A stretch of DNA of 64,000 bases from Bradyrhizobium sp. BTAi1 (GTDB lineage Bacteria > Pseudomonadota > Alphaproteobacteria > Rhizobiales > Xanthobacteraceae), in the NCBI RefSeq assembly GCF_000015165.1, contig NC_009485.1, forward strand, positions 1-64,000, written 5' to 3'. The stretch's first letter is position 1. Each line of letters begins with the position of its first letter. The notes beneath the pieces were generated by a model, which saw nothing but the letters and a program-made list of their open reading frames with translations, made no database searches and was not told the origin of the DNA. The position numbers and the translations under genes are program-made. Shown here piece by piece: positions 57,920-64,000 of this stretch.

Positions 57920-58633
57920 ATGCTCGCTTTGGCTGACCCCGAGCTCGACAATGGACCGCGGACCGAGAAGTCCGCGACCATGCGCATGTGCGCGGTCAGC
58001 CGCGAGGTGCGGCCGATCGAGGAGCTGATCCGCTTCGTGGTCGGCCCGTCGGGCGAGGTCGTGCCCGACATCAAGCGCAAGCTGCCGGGACGGGGATTGT
58101 GGATCACGGCGTCAAAGCCGGTGGTTGCGGAAGCGGTGCGGCGTCACCATTTCAGCCGGGGCTTCAAGGCGAACGTCCGCGTCCCGCCGACACTGGCCGA
58201 CGATCTGGAGGCCCTGCTGGCCCGCAGCGCCATCGAGGCCCTGGGGATCGCTGCCAAGGCCGGTCAGGTCGTGTCCGGATTCTCCAAGGTGGAAGCGGCG
58301 CTGTCGCAGCGGCAATCCCGGACAGCATTGGCCGCCCTGCTTCATGCCTCGGACGGCGCAGCCGATGGGATTCGCAAGCTCGACGCCCTGGTGCGGTCGA
58401 ATGACGAGGACCAGGGGCAAGCCCCGCCATTTCCGATCATCTGCTGCCTCACTTCGGCAGAATTGGATTTGGCACTTGGGCGCTCAAATGTGATACATGC
58501 TGCCGTGCTCGCAGGCCCGGCGAGCAGGACATTCCTGTCGCGCAGCCAGACTCTGGTCCGATACCGGTCGGCCGACGCTGACAAGATTGCCGGAACCGCG
58601 GCCACGAAATCTGCTTCGACTTCGAAGACATAG
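57920..58633 (+). CDS. YlxR-family RNA-binding protein (DUF448) with L7Ae-like domain
   Basis: A 237-residue protein. The YlxR domain is at about 20-95 (MRMCAVSREVRPIEELIRFVVGPSGEVVPDIKRKLPGRGLWI). A C-terminal region of L7Ae/YlxQ type follows (RSAIEALGIAAKAGQVVSGFSKVEAAL). In Gram-positive bacteria the two are separate genes between nusA and infB; in alphaproteobacteria the fusion is usual. It is probably involved in RNA or nucleoid binding. The exact role is not established. Confidence 0.88.
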   Translation: MLALADPELDNGPRTEKSATMRMCAVSREVRPIEELIRFVVGPSGEVVPDIKRKLPGRGLWITASKPVVAEAVRRHHFSRGFKANVRVPPTLADDLEALLARSAIEALGIAAKAGQVVSGFSKVEAALSQRQSRTALAALLHASDGAADGIRKLDALVRSNDEDQGQAPPFPIICCLTSAELDLALGRSNVIHAAVLAGPASRTFLSRSQTLVRYRSADADKIAGTAATKSASTSKT

Positions 58634-58709
58634 CGACGAATACGCGACGATTGCACGAATGGGACGGTGCGGCAGACCCGCACGCTGGTAACGAGATTAG
58701 GACGACTGA

Positions 58710-61475
58710 ATGGCCGACAACAACACTCCGGGCGACAAGAAACTGAGTGTCCCGACCAAGACCTTGACGCTGAAGCCGCGCGTCGAGACTGGCACGGTAC
58801 GCCAGAGCTTCCCACATGGCCGGAGCAAGCAGGTAGTGGTCGAGAAGCGCGGCACCAAGCGCCGCGTCGGCGATGGGGCGCCCGATGCGCCGCATGCGCC
58901 GGAGCCGGTCGTCGCCAAGGCGCCGCCGCCGCCACCGCCAAGCAACCGTCCGTCAGGGCCCCGTCCCGGCTCTTCGCAGCGCGGCGGATCCGGCGTGGTG
59001 CTGCGCACCCTGACCGAGGATGAGCGTTCGGCCCGCGCCAGCGCGCTCGCCGACGCGCGCGTCCGCGACATGGAAGAGCGCCGTCAGGCCGAAGAGGAAG
59101 CCCGCCGCCGCGCCGAGCGCGAAGCCGCCGAACGCGCCGAGCGCGAGGCTGCCGAGGCGCGCCGCAAGGCCGAGGAAGAGCGCCACCGTCAGGAAGAGGA
59201 AGCCAAGCGCAAGGCCGAGCTCGAGGCCAAGAAGCGGTTCGGTGAAGGCGAGGCGCCCCGTCCGGCGACCGCCGCGCCGCAGCAGCAGCCCGCCGCGGTC
59301 ACAGCTCCCGCTCGTCCGGCGCAAGCCCCAGGTCGCCCGCAGGGCGCACCGGGCAGCCGGCCACAGCAGATCGGCACCAGCGCGCGCCCCGGCGGGGCAC
59401 AGCCCGCCGGCGCACGCCCTGCAGCCGCCCGTCCCGCGGGCGCAGGTCCGCTCGGCCGCGCGCCCGGCGTTGCCGCAGGTCCCGAGGATGATGAGGGTCC
59501 GCGCCAGATCCGCCGTGGTCCCGGCGGCGCTGCGCGTCCTGCGCCGCCGCCGAAGACCACGCACAAGCCGGGTCCGCAGAAGCAGCGCGGCCGCCTGACC
59601 GTCGTCACCGCGCTCACCGCCGACGACGTGCGCGAGCGCTCGATCGCCTCGTTCCGCCGCCGCACCCAGCGCCTCAAGGGCCATGCGGCCAATGAGCAGA
59701 AGGAGAAGCTGGTCCGCGAGGTGACGATTCCGGAAGCGATCACCATTCAGGAACTCGCCAACCGCATGTCGGAGCGCGCGGTCGACGTCATCCGTCTGCT
59801 GATGCGCCAGGGCGCGATGCACAAGATCACCGACGTGATCGACGCCGACACCGCACAGCTGATCGCCGAGGAACTCGGCCACAGCGTGAAGCGCGTCGCC
59901 GCCTCGGACGTGGAAGAGGGCCTGTTCGACGTCGTCGACGATTCGACCGACACCGAGCCGCGCTCGCCGGTCGTGACCGTGATGGGCCATGTCGACCACG
60001 GCAAGACCTCGCTGCTCGACGCGCTGCGCCATGCCAACGTGGTGTCCGGCGAAGCCGGCGGCATCACCCAGCACATCGGCGCCTATCAGGTGACGGCGCC
60101 GGATTCCGGCAAGAAGATCACCTTCATCGACACGCCGGGCCACGCCGCGTTCACCGCGATGCGCGCCCGCGGCGCCAAGGTCACCGACATCGTCGTGCTG
60201 GTGGTCGCGGCCGATGACGGCGTCATGCCGCAGACGATCGAGGCCATCAACCACGCCAAGGCGGCGAAGGTGCCGATGATCGTGGCGATCAACAAGATCG
60301 ACAAGCCGGATGCACGGCCCGATCGCGTCCGCACCGAGCTGCTGCAGCACGAGGTGCAGGTCGAGTCCCTGGGTGGCGAAGTCGTCGACGTCGAGGTCTC
60401 GGCCAAGAACAAGACCAACCTCGATCGTCTGCTCGAGATGATCGCGCTGCAGGCCGACATCCTCGACCTCAAGACCAATTCGGATCGTCCGGCCGAGGGC
60501 ACCGTGATCGAAGCCAAGCTCGATCGCGGCCGCGGTCCGGTCGCCACCGTGCTGGTCCAGCGCGGCACGTTGCGGGTCGGCGACATCATCGTCGCCGGCG
60601 CGGAGATGGGCCGCGTCCGCGCGCTGATCTCGGATCAGGGCGAGACGTTGCAGGAGGCAGGTCCGTCGGTGCCGGTCGAGGTGCTCGGCTTCAACGGTCC
60701 GCCGGAAGCCGGCGACCGTCTTGCCGTGGTCGAGAACGAAGCCCGTGCCCGTCAGGTCACCAGCTATCGCGCACACCAGAAGCGCGAGAACGCGGCAGCC
60801 TCGATCTCCGGCATGCGCGGTTCGCTCGAGCAGATGATGTCGCAATTGAAGACCGCGGGCCGCAAGGAATTCCCGCTGGTCATCAAGGCCGACGTGCAGG
60901 GCTCGCTGGAAGCCATTCTCGGCTCGCTGGAGAAGCTCGGCACCGACGAGGTCGCCGCGCGCATCCTGCATGCCGGCGTCGGCGGCATCAGCGAGTCGGA
61001 CGTGACGCTCGCGGAAGGCTTCAACGCCGCGATCATCGGCTTCTCGGTGCGAGCCAACAAGGAAGCGGCCGCACTCGCCAAGCGCAACGGCATCGAGATC
61101 CGCTACTACAACATCATCTACGACCTCGTGGATGACGTGAAGAAGGCGATGAGCGGCCTGCTTGCGCCGACGCTGCGCGAAACCATGCTCGGCAATGCGC
61201 AGATCCTGGAGGTGTTCAACATCTCCAAGGTCGGCAAGGTCGCCGGCTGCCGCGTCACCGATGGCACTGTCGAGCGCGGCGCCAATGTCCGCCTGATCCG
61301 CGACAACGTCGTGGTTCACGAGGGCAAGCTGTCGACCTTGAAGCGCTTCAAGGACGAAGTGAAGGAAGTGCAGGCCGGCCAGGAATGCGGCATGGCCTTC
61401 GAGAGCTACGGCGACATGCGTGTCGGCGACGTCATCGAGTGTTATCGCGTGGAGACCATCCAGCGCTCGCTGTAA
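58710..61475 (+). CDS. infB: Translation initiation factor IF-2
   Basis: A 921-residue GTPase that brings initiator tRNA to the 30S subunit. The N-terminus contains IF2-associated motifs ([20 protein letters not shown]). A charged Glu/Arg/Lys coiled-coil (about 100-185) and an Ala/Pro/Gly-rich spacer follow (about 185-290). The GTPase core has GHVDHGKTS (about 425-433), DTPGHAAF and NKIDKP (about 527), and domains II-IV complete the protein, ending [14 protein letters not shown]. The length is typical for Rhizobiales. It is followed by a hairpin and rbfA. Confidence 0.96.
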   Translation: MADNNTPGDKKLSVPTKTLTLKPRVETGTVRQSFPHGRSKQVVVEKRGTKRRVGDGAPDAPHAPEPVVAKAPPPPPPSNRPSGPRPGSSQRGGSGVVLRTLTEDERSARASALADARVRDMEERRQAEEEARRRAEREAAERAEREAAEARRKAEEERHRQEEEAKRKAELEAKKRFGEGEAPRPATAAPQQQPAAVTAPARPAQAPGRPQGAPGSRPQQIGTSARPGGAQPAGARPAAARPAGAGPLGRAPGVAAGPEDDEGPRQIRRGPGGAARPAPPPKTTHKPGPQKQRGRLTVVTALTADDVRERSIASFRRRTQRLKGHAANEQKEKLVREVTIPEAITIQELANRMSERAVDVIRLLMRQGAMHKITDVIDADTAQLIAEELGHSVKRVAASDVEEGLFDVVDDSTDTEPRSPVVTVMGHVDHGKTSLLDALRHANVVSGEAGGITQHIGAYQVTAPDSGKKITFIDTPGHAAFTAMRARGAKVTDIVVLVVAADDGVMPQTIEAINHAKAAKVPMIVAINKIDKPDARPDRVRTELLQHEVQVESLGGEVVDVEVSAKNKTNLDRLLEMIALQADILDLKTNSDRPAEGTVIEAKLDRGRGPVATVLVQRGTLRVGDIIVAGAEMGRVRALISDQGETLQEAGPSVPVEVLGFNGPPEAGDRLAVVENEARARQVTSYRAHQKRENAAASISGMRGSLEQMMSQLKTAGRKEFPLVIKADVQGSLEAILGSLEKLGTDEVAARILHAGVGGISESDVTLAEGFNAAIIGFSVRANKEAAALAKRNGIEIRYYNIIYDLVDDVKKAMSGLLAPTLRETMLGNAQILEVFNISKVGKVAGCRVTDGTVERGANVRLIRDNVVVHEGKLSTLKRFKDEVKEVQAGQECGMAFESYGDMRVGDVIECYRVETIQRSL

Positions 61476-61512
61476 GTCCGAATCCTACAGAGCGCTGTGT
61501 TTTGACTGAGCT

Positions 61513-61539
61513 GCGACCCCCTCCCCGGAGGGGAGTCGC
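61513..61539 (+). terminator. Hairpin between infB and rbfA
   Basis: GCGAC-CCCCTCC pairs with GGAGGGG-GTCGC (one bulged A), 38 bp after the infB stop. No T tract is present. Since rbfA and truB belong to the same operon, it may be an RNA-processing or partial-termination site. Confidence 0.45.
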
Positions 61540-61637
61540 AAGTCTCATTTGAACGAATCGAAGCGTCGTCGAACTCAATCAGAATGGCCTTCATCGCCCG
61601 TGCCACGCCGGGTGATGATCTATTGGATTTTTAAACA

Positions 61638-62054
61638 ATGCCTCGCCATCACCAGAGAGGAAGCACGGCTTCCGGAGGCTCGCAGCGCCAGCTGCGGGTG
61701 GCCGAGACGGTGCGCCACGCTGTCGCCGACATCCTCAGCCAAGGTAGTGCGCACGACCCGGACCTGGAGGGACACATCATCACGGTGCCCGAAGTCCGCA
61801 TGTCGCCGGACCTCAAGCTCGCCACGATCTACATCATGCCGCTCGGCGGCCGGGACACCGAAATCGTGCTTGCGGCGCTGGAGCGCAACAAGAAGTTTCT
61901 GCGCGGCGAGATTGCGCACCGCGTTAACCTGAAATTTGCACCTGACATCCGCTTCCGCGCCGATGAGCGATTCGACGAAGCGGAACGGATCGAGAAATTA
62001 TTGCGAACACCCGCGGTGCAAAGAGACCTCAATTCGGATTCGGAAGAGAGCTGA
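61638..62054 (+). CDS. rbfA: Ribosome-binding factor A
   Basis: A 138-residue KH-like protein needed for late 16S rRNA/30S maturation. Features: [46 protein letters not shown], and RRAVNLK-type [29 protein letters not shown]. The ATG at 61638 has no clear ribosome binding site (ATTTTTAAACA upstream). Its stop overlaps the truB start (TGATG). Confidence 0.94.
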   Translation: MPRHHQRGSTASGGSQRQLRVAETVRHAVADILSQGSAHDPDLEGHIITVPEVRMSPDLKLATIYIMPLGGRDTEIVLAALERNKKFLRGEIAHRVNLKFAPDIRFRADERFDEAERIEKLLRTPAVQRDLNSDSEES

Positions 62055-63154
62055 TGACCATTCCCCCCGAAACCGGCACTGTCGATACGACCCACGCCGA
62101 TACGACCGCCGTCAACGTCAAAAAACATCACGCGGCTGACGCACGTCCGCGCGACAACAATGACCCGCGCAACAAGCCACGCCAGCACGGCAACCAGCCG
62201 CGCCGCGACCGGCGCGACATCCATGGCTGGGTCGTTCTGGACAAGCCCATCGGCATGACCTCGACCCAGGCCGTTGCGGTCGCCAAGCGGCTGTTTCAGG
62301 CCAAGCGCGCCGGCCATGCCGGCACGCTCGATCCGCTCGCCTCGGGCGGCCTGCCGATCGCGCTCGGCGAAGCCACCAAGACCGTCCCCTTCGTGATGGA
62401 TGGCCGCAAGCGCTATCGCTTCACCGTGACCTGGGGTGAGGAACGCGATACCGACGACACCGAGGGCCGCGTCGTCCAGACCAGCACGAGCCGGCCGGAT
62501 GTCGCGGCGATTCGGGCGCTGCTGCCGCAATTCACCGGCCGGATCGAGCAGACCCCGCCGCGCTATTCCGCGATCAAGATCCAGGGCGAGCGCGCCTACG
62601 ATCTCGCCCGCGACGGCGAGGTCGTCGAACTCCAGCCCCGTCCGGTCGAAATCCACGAACTGACCCTCGTCGACCAGCCCGATGCCGACCATTCGGTATT
62701 CGAGGCGGAATGCGGCAAGGGAACCTATGTCCGGGCGCTGGCCCGCGACATGGGCCGGCTGCTCGGCTGTTACGGCCATATCAGCGCGCTCCGGCGCACC
62801 CTGGTCGGTCCGTTTACCGAGAACGACATGATTCCGCTGGAACAGCTGGAGGCTTTGTGCAATAGAGCCGCGTCCGGTGAGGGAAGCCTCGCCGACGCAC
62901 TGCTGCCCGTTGAGACCGCGCTGGACGACATCCCGGCACTGGCCGTCACTCGGGCTGATGCGGCAAGGCTCCACAGGGGTCAAGCCGTTTTGTTGCGCGG
63001 ACGGGATGCGCCCCAGAGTAGCGGCACAGTCTATGTCACGGTCGCAGGCCGCCTTTTGGCGCTTGCCGAAATTGGCAATGGCGAACTCATCCCCAAGCGC
63101 GTGTTCAACCTGACCGGACTGACTGCCAGCTCCGGTCGCAACGAAAGAGACTGA
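62054..63154 (+). CDS. truB: tRNA pseudouridine(55) synthase TruB
   Basis: A 366-residue pseudouridine synthase that modifies U55 of tRNAs. The catalytic Asp is D93 in [47 protein letters not shown] precedes it, and the [16 protein letters not shown] and [15 protein letters not shown] motifs follow. The N-terminal 50 residues are a polar, His/Arg/Asn-rich extension. The protein continues into a degenerate PUA-like C-terminus. It overlaps rbfA by 1 bp; rpsO starts 2 bp after it. Confidence 0.95.
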   Translation: MTIPPETGTVDTTHADTTAVNVKKHHAADARPRDNNDPRNKPRQHGNQPRRDRRDIHGWVVLDKPIGMTSTQAVAVAKRLFQAKRAGHAGTLDPLASGGLPIALGEATKTVPFVMDGRKRYRFTVTWGEERDTDDTEGRVVQTSTSRPDVAAIRALLPQFTGRIEQTPPRYSAIKIQGERAYDLARDGEVVELQPRPVEIHELTLVDQPDADHSVFEAECGKGTYVRALARDMGRLLGCYGHISALRRTLVGPFTENDMIPLEQLEALCNRAASGEGSLADALLPVETALDDIPALAVTRADAARLHRGQAVLLRGRDAPQSSGTVYVTVAGRLLALAEIGNGELIPKRVFNLTGLTASSGRNERD

Positions 63155-63156
63155 CG

Positions 63157-63426
63157 ATGTCGGTGACCGCAGAGCGCAAGGCGGAAATCATCAAGGCGAA
63201 TGCCACCAAGGCCGGTGACACCGGTTCTCCCGAGGTGCAGGTTGCGATCCTGTCGGAACGCATCAACAACCTGACCAGCCATTTCAAGACCCACGGCAAG
63301 GACAATCACTCCCGCCGCGGCCTCCTGAAGCTGGTCTCGACCCGCCGTTCGCTGCTCGACTATCTGAAGAAGAACGACGAGGCGCGCTACAAGGCGCTGC
63401 TCGAGAAGCACAACATCCGTCGTTGA
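63157..63426 (+). CDS. rpsO: 30S ribosomal protein S15
   Basis: An 89-residue primary 16S rRNA-binding protein. The length is exactly that of the family. The signature is [36 protein letters not shown]. It is tightly coupled to truB. Downstream lie several hairpins and then pnp, as in enterobacteria, where this spacer controls both genes. Confidence 0.97.
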   Translation: MSVTAERKAEIIKANATKAGDTGSPEVQVAILSERINNLTSHFKTHGKDNHSRRGLLKLVSTRRSLLDYLKKNDEARYKALLEKHNIRR

Positions 63427-63442
63427 GCTTCGACCTGGAATG

Positions 63443-63466
63443 AACGCGCGCGATCCTGCGCGCGTT
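63443..63466 (+). terminator. Hairpin 1 in the rpsO-pnp spacer
   Basis: A 9-bp perfect stem (AACGCGCGC at 63443-63451, GCGCGCGTT at 63458-63466) with the loop GATCCT, 16 bp after the rpsO stop. No T tract is present; it is probably an RNA 3'-end stabiliser or processing hairpin. Confidence 0.5.
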
Positions 63467-63470
63467 GATG

Positions 63471-63525
63471 GCATGATCCTGAGAACGCCGCACCTGTCGC
63501 GGCGTTCGCGAATCCGGGATCATGC
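63471..63525 (+). other. Nested stem-loop in the rpsO-pnp spacer
   Basis: The outer 9-bp stem GCATGATCC/GGATCATGC (63471-63479 and 63517-63525) encloses an inner 9-bp stem GAACGCCGC/GCGGCGTTC (63483-63491 and 63499-63507). It could be a double-strand-specific RNase III-type target in the pnp leader. Confidence 0.5.
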
Positions 63526-63673
63526 GGTCTGGCCGGACCTGGAAAGAAGCGGATACGCTCTTCAACTGGTCCCACCCAGACCGTGCAGTACGCCTCAGCA
63601 GCAATCCGGCCGCTGGGCGTGACGGGCAAGGTGCCCGTTACCTACGAGAAGGATGGCCGCCATCCGAAATAGG

Positions 63674-63742
63674 AAAACCATGGCAGGATCGCAGGGTGCT
63701 GATCGCTTTCCAGCGCCCTGCAATCTTGCGCATGGTTTTTTT
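63674..63742 (+). terminator. Long hairpin with T7 tract between rpsO and pnp
   Basis: The arms AAAACCATGG...GGTGCTG (63674-63701) and CAGCGCCCTG...CATGGTTTT (63711-63739) pair over about 25 bp. The stem has two G-T-type pairs, one mismatch and one bulge, with a 9-nt loop, and the hairpin runs into seven T residues (63736-63742). It looks like a strong intrinsic terminator 46 nt before pnp. Either pnp is transcribed from a promoter inside the spacer, or readthrough is controlled here. Confidence 0.7.
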
Positions 63743-63788
63743 GTTTCTGGGCGGCCTGCCTTCGATCATCTCATGAAAGAAGACACGC

Positions 63789-64000
63789 ATGTTTACCAAG
63801 CATTCCGTCGAGATCGACTGGGGTGGACGTCCGCTCAAGCTTGAAACCGGCAAGATCGCCCGCCAGGCCGACGGCGCCGTCGTCGCCACCTATGGCGAGA
63901 CCGTCGTGCTCGCCACCGTCGTGGCCGCCAAGTCGCCGCGCGAAGGCGTCGACTTCCTGCCGCTGACCGTCGACTATCAGGAAAAGGCCTATGCGGCCGG
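63789..64000 (+). CDS. pnp: Polyribonucleotide nucleotidyltransferase (N-terminal part)
   Basis: The first 70 codons of PNPase, a phosphorolytic 3'-5' exoribonuclease of the RNA degradosome; the gene runs off the window end. [45 protein letters not shown] matches the first RNase PH-like domain. The start is fixed by the ATG at 63789 with GAAAGAAGACACGC upstream. Confidence 0.95.
   Translation, partial: MFTKHSVEIDWGGRPLKLETGKIARQADGAVVATYGETVVLATVVAAKSPREGVDFLPLTVDYQEKAYAA

Overview
The window is a GC-rich alphaproteobacterial chromosome segment. It is most likely Bradyrhizobium or a close relative. The dnaA-dnaN-recF-gyrB set lies at one end and the Rhizobiales translation/RNA cluster (tsaB-rimI-fur-miaB-phoH-ybeY-corC-lnt-HTH ... 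trmB-rimP-nusA-ylxR-infB-rbfA-truB-rpsO-pnp) at the other. I also recognise from memory a dispersed Bradyrhizobium repeat near 15.0-15.4 kb and REP-like hairpins typical of the group.

Layout. (1) 1-10.9 kb: replication genes. The dnaN-recF interval holds a compact unit made of a 95-residue GIY-YIG nuclease gene between two inverted REP-like hairpins. The recF-lipoprotein interval holds a complete IS5-family (IS427-group) insertion sequence with a -1 frameshift site. A 713-residue exported protein with four FYxxxLxxxGW repeats precedes gyrB. (2) 10.9-15.5 kb: accessory stretch with an LprI-domain secreted protein, an orphan nucleotidyltransferase, a MurA-family enzyme with Asp in place of the catalytic Cys, a DUF2867 protein, a GNAT enzyme and the dispersed repeat. 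(3) 15.5-37.8 kb: mostly unlinked metabolic and transport genes: MATE and FUSC transporters, MmgE/PrpD, two serine hydrolases, a membrane-anchored AraC regulator, pirin, a long-form PurC, an Lrp regulator divergent from an NTF2-like protein, a minus-strand run (carbamoyltransferase-like, uridine-kinase-like, HAD, nitroreductase), an enolase-superfamily enzyme, a GST, a SulP-STAS-cNMP-binding fusion with a possible PHO box, and GabD. (4) 37.9-52.5 kb: adenosine kinase, murJ, trpS, uspA, nfuA, a decayed chemoreceptor, then tsaB to lnt and an Xre regulator. (5) 53-64 kb: an M20 peptidase where I would expect metK, trmB, and the rimP-nusA-infB-pnp operon with its own promoter, a leader terminator and a hairpin-rich rpsO-pnp spacer.

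The most interesting candidate for an undescribed system is the REP/GIY-YIG unit at 3446-3809. The gene sits exactly 7 nt from each inverted hairpin, and the two hairpins differ only by one compensatory base-pair change. This resembles the REP/RAYT arrangement, but with a GIY-YIG nuclease in place of the Y1 transposase. Product names are homology calls made by eye; no database search was possible.
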